DNA of 64,000 nucleotides from Delta-02 sp964513565 (GCA_964513565.1 CAZENE010000015.1:9752-73751); one strand, 5' to 3'; shown: positions 34,692-42,951, counted from the first letter of the stretch. Numbers and translations are program-made. Notes: generated from the letters alone by a model not told the origin.

Positions 34692-34772
34692 GGCGGCAGG
34701 GGCAGCAGCATCCGGAATGTCGGGTATATGCCGGCAAACTGGGAGTAATTAGTGATACAAGGAGGATTTCAC

Positions 34773-35252
34773 ATGTTCGCTCCAAAAAAGATCCTGGTAC
34801 CGACGGATTTTTCCGAGTACTCCGATGCTGCCTTGAAGTACGCTATCGATCTTGCAAAGCACAGCGGCGGGAAAATTTATGTCCTGCACGTTATCGGTAT
34901 CGTGCAAACCTGTGCGGTTGATTATTGTTTCGATCAGCCCACGCTCGATGCACTAGAGGAGAAAAGCGCTTCCTCGGCTGAGGATATGATGAAGAAAGAG
35001 ATTGAGCTTTTCCCCGACGCCGGATCCGTCGATATTGAAACGCATGTAAGAAAAGGCGTTCCTTATGATGAGATTCTGAACGACCAGAAGGCAAAAGATA
35101 TTGACCTCATTGTCATGGCATCTCGTGGTAAAAAAGGGCTTTTGGAACATCTTCTGGGGAGTGTGGCGGAAAGAGTGGTGAAGCATGCACCATGCCCTGT
35201 TCTTTTGATAAGGGAACCGATCCATGTAAAGCCGGGTGAGGAGACTATTTGA
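34773..35252 (+). CDS. Universal stress protein (UspA family), first copy
   Basis: A 159-residue UspA-fold protein: 'KKILVPTDFSEYSDAALKYA' at the start, 'GGKIYVLHVI' strand, and the nucleotide-binding end 'MASRGKKGLLEHLLGSVAER' followed by 'HAPCPVLLIRE'. The ATP-binding motif Gx2Gx9GS is nearly complete (first Gly is Ala). Start ATG 34773 has AAGGAGG 5-6 bp upstream; an earlier in-frame GTG lies before that SD and is unlikely. Second gene of the stress island, likely sharing its control. Confidence 0.92.
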   Translation: MFAPKKILVPTDFSEYSDAALKYAIDLAKHSGGKIYVLHVIGIVQTCAVDYCFDQPTLDALEEKSASSAEDMMKKEIELFPDAGSVDIETHVRKGVPYDEILNDQKAKDIDLIVMASRGKKGLLEHLLGSVAERVVKHAPCPVLLIREPIHVKPGEETI

Positions 35253-35304
35253 TCGGGGGCCAACCTGATCAGAAAGATATAGAAATGGAATTAGGAGGAA
35301 AAAA

Positions 35305-35496
35305 ATGGTTGTCAGGATCGATCAAGACTTGTGTTCCATATGCGGGTCTTGTACGGAAATTTGTCCCGAGATCTTTTTCATGCAGGATGAAAATATCAGG
35401 GTCCATATAGGCGAGAAACCCGTTCCGCGTCAAAACGAGAAGGCTTGTCGGGAGGCGGCGGAGACATGTCCAAGGGAGGCAATAGCAATTGATTAA
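35305..35496 (+). CDS. Small 4Fe-4S ferredoxin
   Basis: A 63-residue monocluster ferredoxin: CSICGSC (Cys10, 13, 16) and CPREAI near the end supply the cluster ligands, with Cys20 and Cys48 free or in a disulfide, as in Desulfovibrio-type ferredoxins. SD TTAGGAGG precedes the ATG. It lies directly before the superoxide reductase gene and is a plausible electron donor to it (inference from order). The two genes overlap slightly if an upstream start of the latter is used. Confidence 0.9.
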   Translation: MVVRIDQDLCSICGSCTEICPEIFFMQDENIRVHIGEKPVPRQNEKACREAAETCPREAIAID

Positions 35497-35533
35497 TAAA
35501 GGAATGGTTAATTCATTAGGAGGAAGCGAAATA

Positions 35534-35929
35534 ATGAACAGATTAGGGCCATTATTTCAATTCGAAGACTGGAAGAAAGAAAAACATGTTCCGGTGATCG
35601 ACTGCCCCGACAAAGTGGTTGCTGGAAAACCTTTTGTCATCAATGTTACGATCGGGAAGGAGATACAGCATCCGAACACCACCGATCACCACATAAAATG
35701 GGTCCAGGTCTTTTACAAGCCGGAAAATGACAAATTTTCATACCAGATAGCGCATTGTGATTTCGCCGCACACGGGGAGTCCGTGGCCGGTGCCGATAAG
35801 GGCCCTGTCATTACTGATCATACAGTAAGCGTGGCTGTCTCGGTAAAAGATGGAGGAAGGATCTATGCCTTGAGCCTGTGCAATATCCACGGGCTCTGGG
35901 AAAGCGGAAGAGACCTTAAGGTTATTTAG
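35534..35929 (+). CDS. Superoxide reductase, class II (neelaredoxin/desulfoferrodoxin family)
   Basis: A 131-residue non-heme iron enzyme that reduces superoxide to peroxide without making oxygen. The iron ligands are in KEKHVPVI (Glu and His), HPNTTDHH (two His) and CNIHGLWE (Cys and His), giving the Fe(His)4Cys centre. The N-terminal desulforedoxin domain is absent, so it is class II. ATG 35534 has AGGAGG about 10 bp upstream, and earlier in-frame starts are not supported. It marks the island as an oxygen-defence unit of an anaerobe. Confidence 0.93.
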   Translation: MNRLGPLFQFEDWKKEKHVPVIDCPDKVVAGKPFVINVTIGKEIQHPNTTDHHIKWVQVFYKPENDKFSYQIAHCDFAAHGESVAGADKGPVITDHTVSVAVSVKDGGRIYALSLCNIHGLWESGRDLKVI

Positions 35930-36013
35930 GGCAGCAAAAGTTCGAATTCTGTATTGGAGATTGCCTCGCGCACAGGCAAAGGCAATTTGGTACACCGCGG
36001 CAAGGAGAACCAG

Positions 36014-36466
36014 ATGGAAAATATCAACCGGATACTCGTAACAAGCAGATCAAGTGAAGACTGCAAACATGTCATTCATTATGGTGCTGATCTTGCGAGG
36101 GCATTCTCGGCACAGCTTTCGATACTTCATATCGAATATGACCCTTTCGAAAGCCTTACGTTTCGTCATGTCTCCGGACGGGCGTTGTTAAGGGAAGATT
36201 TCCAGGCCCGTGCAGCAGAGATCAGACAGGAGATAGACAGCTGTATCCGCGATGTACGGGCGATTGACGGAATGACCATCTCCGAGATGGTCCAAAGAGG
36301 CGAGCCCGTTGAAGAGACGATAAAAGCGGTGGAAAAATACACCATAGATCTTGTTTTGATAGCAGCGCTCCCGCAAGGCAGACTCGAGAGGTTTGTATAC
36401 GGCCGAAGCAACCACGAGCTTCTCAGGCGATTGCCTTGTTCCATATTTTTTGTAAAGGGAGAATAA
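36014..36466 (+). CDS. Universal stress protein-like (UspA fold), divergent second copy
   Basis: A 150-residue protein with a UspA fold: 'INRILVTSRSSEDCKHVIHY', 'FSAQLSILHIEYD', 'YTIDLVLIAALPQGRLERFV' and the final strand 'LPCSIFFVKGE'. The nucleotide-binding Gx2Gx9GS motif is not preserved (AALPQGRLERFVYGRS), so it may not bind ATP. SD AAGGAG precedes ATG 36014. Located between superoxide reductase and hemerythrin genes. Only distantly similar to the first UspA of the island. Confidence 0.85.
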   Translation: MENINRILVTSRSSEDCKHVIHYGADLARAFSAQLSILHIEYDPFESLTFRHVSGRALLREDFQARAAEIRQEIDSCIRDVRAIDGMTISEMVQRGEPVEETIKAVEKYTIDLVLIAALPQGRLERFVYGRSNHELLRRLPCSIFFVKGE

Positions 36467-36555
36467 AAGGATATCTTCGGCCATCTGCAGAACGGCCGGG
36501 CAGCACGGGGGATGGGGGGTTTTAATAATTTTGGTGGGGTAAGGAGAGTTATTGC

Positions 36556-37104
36556 ATGCTTCCGATAGCGCCTCTTATGATCGAGCACAGGGTTATAGAG
36601 AAAATGGTCGCGATTATTGAGAACGAAGTAGACTGGTGCGACCAGAACAGCAGTATAAACATCGGGCTTGTGGATACCGTAATTGATTTTATGCAAAATT
36701 ACGGTGACAGGTGCCATCACGGAAAAGAGGAGGAGATCCTTTTCCGGGAATTGAAGAAAAAGAAAATGTCCGACGAGCATATGGCCATCATGAATGAACT
36801 GATCGATGAGCACAGGCAATCAAAGAATAAGGTCGCAGAGCTTACTGTAGCGAGGGACAGGTACATTCAGGGTGACAAGATGGCCCTTCCCGACATAGTG
36901 GAATGCCTGAGATTTTTAAAAGCCCTGTATCCCGCGCATATAGAACGGGAAGACAAGATATTTTTTCAACCATCGATGGAATACTTTTCGGCACGGGAAA
37001 AAGACGAAATGTTGAAACAAGAAATAGAATTTGACCGGCACATTATTCACCGTATCTATCGCGATAAAATGCAGAACGCACGGAGGCTTATCTCATGCGC
37101 ATAA
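36556..37104 (+). CDS. Hemerythrin-domain protein
   Basis: A 182-residue four-helix-bundle protein of the HHE/hemerythrin family. Candidate diiron ligands are His11 in IEHRVIEK, His-His-x-x-Glu in RCHHGKEEEI, His in IDEHRQSK and HIEREDKIFF (His and Glu). Such proteins bind or sense O2 or NO. SD AAGGAG lies 9 bp upstream. Last certain gene of the stress island, fitting its oxygen theme. Metal ligands look complete. Confidence 0.9.
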   Translation: MLPIAPLMIEHRVIEKMVAIIENEVDWCDQNSSINIGLVDTVIDFMQNYGDRCHHGKEEEILFRELKKKKMSDEHMAIMNELIDEHRQSKNKVAELTVARDRYIQGDKMALPDIVECLRFLKALYPAHIEREDKIFFQPSMEYFSAREKDEMLKQEIEFDRHIIHRIYRDKMQNARRLISCA

Positions 37105-37274
37105 ATGAAAAAAACGGCCCAAAACCAGCTCCCGACATCGGACGAAGGACAGCGCCCGGTTTGCGGCCCAAAGATGCCATGTTCCATTCCCCCTCGGGTG
37201 CCCCTGAAGATGATACCATCTTCCGGCACCTCCCTTGTGTTATGGCTCCCAGGGACAATGGGCGTGAATCATAA
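37095..37274 (+). CDS. Possible small protein of 59 residues
   Basis: An open frame overlaps the end of the hemerythrin gene (ATG at 37095, with GGAGG 8 bp upstream, inside that gene). It encodes a Pro/Arg-rich 59-residue peptide beginning MRINEKNGPKPAPDIGRR. Its stop TAA lies in the first unit of a heptamer repeat run. No family is recognised. The SD could be chance because it is coding sequence for the upstream protein. Treat as tentative. Confidence 0.3.
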   Translation: MRINEKNGPKPAPDIGRRTAPGLRPKDAMFHSPSGAPEDDTIFRHLPCVMAPRDNGRES

Positions 37275-37318
37275 ATCATAAATCATAAGTCGTAACGTAA
37301 AACGTAAATTGTAAAATA
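37262..37318. repeat. Heptamer repeat run
   Basis: About seven degenerate 7-bp units in a row (CATAAAT, CATAAAT, CATAAGT, then CGTAAAA, CGTAAAT, TGTAAAA). An obvious inverted arm was not found downstream. Confidence 0.65.
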
Positions 37319-37320
37319 AG

Positions 37321-37393
37321 GGATGATCGGAACACATAGGTTACACTTTGTTCCGGACACATAGGTTACACTTTTCCGGGGTTTATTAGCCCC
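37321..37393. repeat. Duplicated ACACATAGGTTACACTTT motif
   Basis: Two direct copies (37330-37348 and 37357-37374) of the word ACACATAGGTTACACTTT, each after a CGGA-like lead, then the palindrome GGGGTTTATTAGCCCC. The same word occurs at 63749-64000 and, degenerate, at 11922-11946. It resembles the repeated termini of IS481-type elements, but no transposase is present here. Confidence 0.55.
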
Positions 37394-37400
37394 GGCCGTC

Positions 37401-37530
37401 CCTGCGAAGGCCAAAAAAAAGCGGCGTCATTTCTTCCATCCCTGCCTGTCATTCCTGCGAAGAGGCAACCGTTGGAAGGCAGGAAAAAAGAGCCGTCATT
37501 TCTGCGAAGGCAGGAATCCATTTCTTTGTT
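37401..37530. repeat. REP-like palindromic repeats
   Basis: Several copies of CTGCGAAGGCAGGAAT-type units with lead GTCATTTC or GTCATTCC (37446-37465, 37495-37519). Each has TTCCTGC/GCAGGAA complementarity. This is the widespread bacterial dispersed repeat type found near gene ends. With its neighbours and the promoter at 37672 it fills the 650-bp gap 37105-37756. Confidence 0.6.
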
Positions 37531-37671
37531 TTTCCTTTCCACAACCAATACCAACAACATGAAATGAGCATTTTTTAATTGTTATGTGTCGACCCATTAT
37601 AGCCTTGCGAGAAAGACACTGGACCGCGGCGTACCAAGACGCCGGAGTGACGGTACAAAACTATCCTTGTC

Positions 37672-37701
37672 TTGACAAGTCTGGAAGGATTACGCTATCT
37701 T
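37672..37701 (+). promoter_or_regulatory. Predicted promoter of the ABC permease/ATPase pair
   Basis: TTGACA (37672-37677), 18-bp spacer, TATCTT (37696-37701); 55 bp before ATG 37757. Confidence 0.6.
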
Positions 37702-37756
37702 GTACCGAATATAACGTCGCCATAAGCCCTGGCAGTTGCGGGTAAAAAAAGCATAT

Positions 37757-38533
37757 ATGACATTCAAGAAGGTTTCCATTTCTGTCAGCTTTACAGTATT
37801 TGCGCTTTACGCAACCCTCATTTTATCGCTTTTTTACTTCTATGACGGCGTGCTATTCCTCGATACCCTTCGTTCACCACGCACCCTTTTCTCGATAAGG
37901 CTAAGCCTCTTCACTGCCACAATTTCCACCGCCATAGCGGTTATCGTCGCAATTCCGTCGGCATATGCGTTGTCGCGGTACAGGTTTATCGGCAGGCAAC
38001 TCATTGATACGATGCTCGAACTGCCCATGATAGTCTCTCCCGTCGCCCTTGGCGCTGTCGTCCTCATCTTTTTCAACACGCCTCCCGGCATGGTTATTCA
38101 AGACTATGGGATCAGGTTTGTTTTTACTATTTTCGGTATCTTTCTCGCCCAGTTCATTACGACGGTCGGGATAGCGATTCGCCTTATTAAGGCGGCCATG
38201 GATGAGATACCCGTGAGATACGAGGAGGTTGCAAGGACCCTGGGGGCGTCGCCCGCGAAGGCATTTTTGACCGTGACGCTCCCTTTGTGCAGAAAAGGCA
38301 TCATTGCATCGTCTATCCTTACATGGGCAAAGGCCCTTGGTGAATTCGGCGCCACAATAACCATAGCCGGTTCCATGGCAATGAAAACGGAAACGATACC
38401 TATCGCCATATTTATGCGTCTCGCAAGTGCCGATATCGAGGGAACGGTCGTGCTTGTCCTGATACTCATCTGCATAGGATTGGGAATACTTTACGGGGTA
38501 AGGCTTTTGACCGGGAAAGCCGTGCCCATTTAA
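37757..38533 (+). CDS. ABC transporter permease, molybdate/tungstate-type (ModB/WtpB-like)
   Basis: A 258-residue inner-membrane permease with about six helices. 'SIRLSLFTATISTAIAVIVA', the Gly/Pro-rich 'ELPMIVSPVALGAVVLIFF' and the ATPase-coupling EAA loop 'EEVARTLGASPAKAFLTVTL' are visible. 'TWAKALGEFGATITIAGSMA' near the end is typical of oxyanion permeases for molybdate or tungstate. Start is uncertain: ATG 37757 or in-frame TTG 37736, neither with a strong SD. It is followed 21 bp later by its ATPase. No binding-protein gene lies in the window, so the substrate is inferred from family only. Confidence 0.82.
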   Translation: MTFKKVSISVSFTVFALYATLILSLFYFYDGVLFLDTLRSPRTLFSIRLSLFTATISTAIAVIVAIPSAYALSRYRFIGRQLIDTMLELPMIVSPVALGAVVLIFFNTPPGMVIQDYGIRFVFTIFGIFLAQFITTVGIAIRLIKAAMDEIPVRYEEVARTLGASPAKAFLTVTLPLCRKGIIASSILTWAKALGEFGATITIAGSMAMKTETIPIAIFMRLASADIEGTVVLVLILICIGLGILYGVRLLTGKAVPI

Positions 38534-38554
38534 ATTACTGTTCGGGATATCTCC

Positions 38555-39604
38555 TTGCCAACGATCGAGCTGAATAATATAAGAACCAAAGCCGTCAAAG
38601 GACTGTCACTGGCAGTCGAGGACAAAGAAATCGTCGCTCTTGTAGGGCCCAACGGCGCCGGGAAGACGACTCTTCTCAACGTGATAGCCGGCTTGACAGA
38701 TTATGACGGCGAGGTTTGCTTTGACGGCCGCAGAATGAACGGCGTGCCCGCTCACCGGCGCGGGGTAGGGTATTTATTCCAGGATCTTGCGCTTTTTCCG
38801 CATATGAATGTTGCCGACAATATCGCGTATGGCTTGAAGATCCGTAAATTTGGCAAAGAGGTGATCCAAAAGAGGGTAGATGAACTCCTCGAAGCCTTGC
38901 ATATAGGCAAGCTGAAGGACCGCTTCCCCTACAATCTCAGCGGAGGGGAAAAGCAGAGAGTTGCCATCGCGCGGGCGATAGCACCGTTTCAAAAGATTCT
39001 GCTCCTCGACGAGCCTACTGCAAATCTCGATGCCCAGGCGGCCAAGTATTTCCGGTCAGAGCTCTCGCTTTTTTTGAGGCGTCTCGAGATCACGACTGTT
39101 TTCGTGATCCATGACCTGCTGGGTGCCGAGGAGATGGCGGACCGGATAGCGATAATGTACCAGGGCAGCATCGAGCAGGCGGCCCGGCCGGGAGATATCC
39201 TGTTCCATCCGCGAACGGATGTCGTGTCTGAATTTATCGGCATGCCGAATATCCTCAACTGTGATGAATGCACCATCCTGTCGACGGGTCTTGTCGAGGT
39301 GAGGTCCGGCAGTCTGCGCCTCGTGCTTCCCTACGAAGGGGCCACGATGAGCAAGCTTGCGATATCCCCCCACGATATCTATATCTCCGACAGTAAGCCC
39401 CCCGGACCGGCCCTTAACCGGTATACGGGAGTGATTAGGGAGATCATTCCTTTGAGGGCCATAGTCCGCGTGCGGGTCATGATCGACGGAAAAGACCTGC
39501 TCGCCGAATTATCACGTGAGACCTTCGACGAAATGAAACTCACCATTGGCAGCACCGTGCACGTGATTGTCAAACTCAGGCGGGTCCGGTATGTAGAGAC
39601 ATGA
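38555..39604 (+). CDS. ABC transporter ATPase with C-terminal TOBE-like domain (ModC/WtpC-like)
   Basis: A 349-residue ATPase: Walker A GPNGAGKT, signature LSGGEKQRVAIARAI, Walker B ILLLDEP, switch His in FVIHD. After about residue 235 comes a TOBE/Mop-like regulatory domain (about 280-345, 'YTGVIREIIPLRAIVRVRVM'), as in molybdate importers. Start is TTG at 38555; no ATG is available early, and the SD is weak. It pairs with the permease upstream. The stop TGA (39602-39604) is followed two bases later by the 3'-end repeat copy B. Confidence 0.88.
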   Translation: MPTIELNNIRTKAVKGLSLAVEDKEIVALVGPNGAGKTTLLNVIAGLTDYDGEVCFDGRRMNGVPAHRRGVGYLFQDLALFPHMNVADNIAYGLKIRKFGKEVIQKRVDELLEALHIGKLKDRFPYNLSGGEKQRVAIARAIAPFQKILLLDEPTANLDAQAAKYFRSELSLFLRRLEITTVFVIHDLLGAEEMADRIAIMYQGSIEQAARPGDILFHPRTDVVSEFIGMPNILNCDECTILSTGLVEVRSGSLRLVLPYEGATMSKLAISPHDIYISDSKPPGPALNRYTGVIREIIPLRAIVRVRVMIDGKDLLAELSRETFDEMKLTIGSTVHVIVKLRRVRYVET

Positions 39605-39605
39605 A

Positions 39606-39666
39606 ATACTCACGGGATTGAAATCCCGTGCATCTTAAACGATGCTCGAGTTTCCTCTCGCCGAAG
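39606..39666 (+). repeat. 3'-end repeat, copy B (about 61 bp)
   Basis: Starts two bases after the TGA of the ABC ATPase. The stem is CACGGGATTGAAATCCCGTG, followed by CATCTTAAAC, CTCGAGTTTCCT and CCGAAG. Matches copy A (27421-27359) with the same orientation to its upstream gene. Confidence 0.8.
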
Positions 39667-39756
39667 AAAACGTATCCTTCCGAAGGCCCCTGCGGTTTGA
39701 CGCATTAATAAACGGCTGGTGGTGTCCTTCTCGAGACCGCCACGACAGAAATCATT

Positions 39757-39797
39757 TCTCGCTTCACGATCTACGTTTACGATATGCGATTCACGAT
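39757..39797 (-). repeat. Heptamer run overlapping the stop of the UbiA gene
   Basis: On the coding (minus) strand the run reads CGTGAAT, CGCATAT, CGTAAA, CGTAGAT, CGTGAAG. The TGA stop codon of the prenyltransferase lies inside the first unit. Confidence 0.65.
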
Positions 39798-40678
39798 GCT
39801 ATCATGAGACCTATCGCAAGCAATGCCGGTGTCGCCAGATTAATGATCACGTTCTTTCCTAGGTATGGTACGAGGCTTTTCATCTCATCGGAATAGCGCA
39901 GTACACCGCGTGATGTCGGTATGGTAAGGGCAATGGAGGCCAGAGCGATGAAGACGTGAACGGGGAAGACCCCGAGCGCATAGCCGACAAGAATGGGCAT
40001 ATACGACGCCGCGAGGAAAAGAATATAAATACGGGCCACATTCTTTCTTCCGAGAAGGATCGGCAGGTGTTTTCTTCCTACCGTTTGATCGGCTTCGACG
40101 TCCGGGAATTGGTTAAGGAGCAAAAGGTCGCTGACAAGAAATCCGGGTACCAGGGAGGCGAGAAATGCAGTCCATGAATATGAGCCGGTGAGAACAAAAT
40201 GCGTCCCGAGCACCATAAGGGGACCGAAGGCAAGACCCGGAGCTATAAGGCAGATGATCGGCCTTTTCGTTATCCACTGGGTGTAAAAAACGATAAGCGT
40301 CATCCCGAGGAGGCCGAGCGGAAGGAGCCAGATGCCGACCGTGAATACAAAATACATCCCGATGGAGAAACAAAGAAGCAAAGATATGATCCCGGTTGCA
40401 AGCGCAGCGCCGGCCTTGTCGGGCCGTTCCTGGAGCGTTCCGCTCCCGCCGCTGAAAGGCGTCCTTTCCGTTCTCGAATCAAGGCCGCTCTTCCAATCGT
40501 AGTACTCGTTCAACGCATTTACGCTGACATGAGAGCAGACCGCACCGATAACAATGAGAACTATCGACAACACACTGACACGCGAACCTGACCACATGGC
40601 AGTCGAAATGCCGACGAGTATGCACATCGGGGTCAGTATCAGAAAAGGGACCTTCATCGGTCCGAGTATATATTTCAT
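39791..40678 (-). CDS. UbiA-family prenyltransferase (MenA-like)
   Basis: A 295-residue integral membrane enzyme that joins a polyprenyl chain to an aromatic acceptor. Two Asp-rich motifs are present: 'NEYYDWKSGLDSRTER' (about residues 57-72; NxxxDxxxxxD type) and 'NQFPDVEADQTVGRKHLPIL' (about 189-208). Around eight to nine helices. The second motif with GRKHLPI resembles 1,4-dihydroxy-2-naphthoate prenyltransferases (menaquinone synthesis), but no men genes are nearby, so the acceptor is unproven. SD AAGGAG precedes the ATG. The stop lies within a heptamer run. Confidence 0.85.
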   Translation of the reverse strand: MKYILGPMKVPFLILTPMCILVGISTAMWSGSRVSVLSIVLIVIGAVCSHVSVNALNEYYDWKSGLDSRTERTPFSGGSGTLQERPDKAGAALATGIISLLLCFSIGMYFVFTVGIWLLPLGLLGMTLIVFYTQWITKRPIICLIAPGLAFGPLMVLGTHFVLTGSYSWTAFLASLVPGFLVSDLLLLNQFPDVEADQTVGRKHLPILLGRKNVARIYILFLAASYMPILVGYALGVFPVHVFIALASIALTIPTSRGVLRYSDEMKSLVPYLGKNVIINLATPALLAIGLMIAS

Positions 40679-40713
40679 GGCTGTACGTTTCTCTCCTTAA
40701 AATATGCGGATGA

Positions 40714-41340
40714 TCATGTGACAAATTGCTTCAAGGCGTCCATATCCTCCCAGGCCTCTTTTATTCTTCCCTGGCTGCGCAGAAGATATGAAGGATGGTA
40801 TGTAGGCAGAAGTGGGGTTCCCCGGAATGTCGTCATCTTTCCCCGGATGCGCGTGATCGGCGCATCCGTTTCGAGAAGGGTGTTGTATGCATGACGGCCG
40901 AGGGTGCATATGACCCTGGGACGAATGATGTCGAGTTGAGCGAGGAGATAATCCTTGCAGCACGCGACCTCGTCCGGTTGGGGATCACGATTGCCGGGCG
41001 GACGGCATTTCAGGACGTTGCATATAAAAATGTCGCTTCTCTTGATACCTATCCGTTCGATAAGCTGATCGAGCAGTTTGCCCGCCCTGCCGACGAACGG
41101 ACGGCCCTGGTTGTCTTCTTCCTCTCCCGGGGCCTCGCCGACGAAAACTATGTCCGCCTTCGGGTTGCCTTCGCCAAAGACAACCGAGTTTCGCGTCTGA
41201 GCGAGTCTGCACCGGATGCAGGCCATGGTTACCGCTTTGAGCCCCTCAAGGGTAGGCCCGTTCTTTTGAGCGCCGATATACTGATCGACCCCCATATTCT
41301 TCAATGCCATCATCAAGCCTCTTGCTCTTACGATGTTCAT
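40714..41340 (-). CDS. Family 4 uracil-DNA glycosylase (4Fe-4S)
   Basis: A 208-residue repair enzyme that removes uracil from DNA. Catalytic motif GEAPGEEED and second motif HPSYLLR are typical of family 4 (UdgA). The four cluster cysteines are in CIRC (about residues 41-44), LKCRPPGNRDPQ and EVACCKDYL. The N-terminal start is open: ATG 41340 or the ATG pair near 41313, with weak SDs at both. Transcribed on the same strand as the UbiA gene 35 bp further. Clear family match. Confidence 0.9.
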   Translation of the reverse strand: MNIVRARGLMMALKNMGVDQYIGAQKNGPTLEGLKAVTMACIRCRLAQTRNSVVFGEGNPKADIVFVGEAPGEEEDNQGRPFVGRAGKLLDQLIERIGIKRSDIFICNVLKCRPPGNRDPQPDEVACCKDYLLAQLDIIRPRVICTLGRHAYNTLLETDAPITRIRGKMTTFRGTPLLPTYHPSYLLRSQGRIKEAWEDMDALKQFVT

Positions 41341-41367
41341 GTCTCACCCGGACGGAGTTTATATTCT

Positions 41368-41466
41368 GTGTTCTACGCTCTATGTTCTATATGCGTTTCA
41401 AAAATAGTTCCAAGTTTCTATTAATAATGTTTTTTAACGTAGAACGTAGAACGCAAAACGTAGAAC
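41368..41466. repeat. Heptamer-armed element with CGTAGAA units
   Basis: The right arm 41436-41466 reads CGTAGAA, CGTAGAA, CGCAAAA, CGTAGAA and ends at the stop of gatA. The left arm 41368-41397 is a weak inverse (TTCTACGCTCTATGTTCTAT). Arm polarity is opposite to that of the other elements. Confidence 0.55.
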
Positions 41467-42930
41467 CTATTTTACGAATCGTTCCGGAACGGTCCTCACT
41501 TTCTTTATAGATTCATATACATGCGCCGCCTGAAGGATAGTGCCTTCATCGAGGGCTTTTCCGATTATATGCAAGCCTGTCGGAAGCCCGTTCGTATCGA
41601 ACCCCCCGGGAATTGAAACAGCGGGAATCCCTGCGAGATTTACCGGTATGGTAAAAATGTCCGACAGGTACATGGTCAGGGGATCTTCAATACGTTCACC
41701 CACCCTGAAAGCGGTGGTAGGGGCCACAGGCGTGACAATAAGGTCGCATGACAGAAACGCCGCATCGAAATCCTGCCTTATGAGGGTGCGTACCTTGCCC
41801 GCCTTCCGGTAGTATGCATCGTAATAACCGGAAGAAAGGACATAGGTCCCCAGGATTATCCTGCGTTTTACCTCCTGGCCAAAGCCTTTACTGCGCGTAT
41901 TTTTATACATTTCGATTATGTCTTTACCATTCTCGCGGAGCCCGTACTTTACCCCGTCGTAGCGTGCAAGGTTGGATGACGCCTCAGCCGTGCAAATAAT
42001 GTAATAGGTCGCTACCGCGTATTGAGTATGTGGCAATGAGACATCAACGAGCGCTGCTCCCTGGTCCCTGAATACCTGGAGATTTTCCTCGTAGTTCTTT
42101 CTGACATCATCTTCGATACCTTCGATCGCATACTCGGCGGGAATGCCGATCCTGACCCCTTTCAGGTCCCTGCCGAGGAATGAATGATAGTCGGGCACTG
42201 CATCGGGGATAGATGTCGAGTCAAGGGGGTCGTATCCCGCGATAACGTTGAGCATTGTTGCGCAATCGCTTACATTGCGCGAGAAAGGGCCGATCTGGTC
42301 GAGGGATGATGCAAAGGCGATGAGGCCGTACCGCGACACTCTGCCGTATGTGGGCTTCATGCCGATGACGCCGCAAAGGCCGGCAGGCTGGCGTATCGAG
42401 CCGCCCGTATCGGTACCCAGTGACGCGGTGCATAGCCCGGACGCGACTGCGGCCGCAGACCCTCCGCTCGACCCGCCTGGGATGCGTGTCGTATCCCAGG
42501 GATTCCTCGTGGTCTGAAATGCGGAATTCTCCGTAGAAGAGCCCATTGCAAATTCATCCATGTTCAGTTTTCCCAGCTGCACGTACCCTGCATCCTTCAA
42601 TTTCTTTATTACGGTCGAATCATACGGCGGAACGAAACCTTTCAATATATTCGACGCGCAGGTCGTCTCTATGCCTTTTGTGCACAGGATGTCCTTTATG
42701 CCAAGGGGAATGCCCAGAAGGGGAGCTTCTTCGCCCCGGGTTATCTTTTCATCAGCCTGTTTAGCCATCGTGAGGGCCGCATCTTCCGTAGGCTTGAGAT
42801 ATGCCTTTATCTCGCTGTCATACCTGCTGATACGCCCGAGATAATATTCGGTGAGCTCAACAGAAGATATTTCCTTCTTCTTCAGCATCTCCCGCAATTG
42901 CACTATGGTCAGGTCTAGCAGATTATCCAC
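41467..42930 (-). CDS. gatA: Asp-tRNA(Asn)/Glu-tRNA(Gln) amidotransferase subunit A
   Basis: A 487-residue amidase-signature enzyme that releases ammonia from glutamine for transamidation of misacylated tRNA. The Ser-cisSer-Lys triad is visible in LGIKDILC (Lys) and 'PGGSSGGSAAAVASGL' (Ser pair). 'TDTGGSIRQPAGLCGVIGMK' is typical of GatA. Start is GTG at 42930 with AAGGAG 6 bp upstream. gatC lies upstream across a heptamer element of about 70 bp; gatB is not in the window. Confidence 0.95.
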   Translation of the reverse strand: MDNLLDLTIVQLREMLKKKEISSVELTEYYLGRISRYDSEIKAYLKPTEDAALTMAKQADEKITRGEEAPLLGIPLGIKDILCTKGIETTCASNILKGFVPPYDSTVIKKLKDAGYVQLGKLNMDEFAMGSSTENSAFQTTRNPWDTTRIPGGSSGGSAAAVASGLCTASLGTDTGGSIRQPAGLCGVIGMKPTYGRVSRYGLIAFASSLDQIGPFSRNVSDCATMLNVIAGYDPLDSTSIPDAVPDYHSFLGRDLKGVRIGIPAEYAIEGIEDDVRKNYEENLQVFRDQGAALVDVSLPHTQYAVATYYIICTAEASSNLARYDGVKYGLRENGKDIIEMYKNTRSKGFGQEVKRRIILGTYVLSSGYYDAYYRKAGKVRTLIRQDFDAAFLSCDLIVTPVAPTTAFRVGERIEDPLTMYLSDIFTIPVNLAGIPAVSIPGGFDTNGLPTGLHIIGKALDEGTILQAAHVYESIKKVRTVPERFVK

Positions 42931-42951
42931 GTGGTCTCCTTCTTATCGGTG

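Noticed and set aside
39606..39666. Integron attC site after a stop codon
   Set aside because: The expected RYYYAAC and GTTRRRY ends are absent, and no integrase is near.
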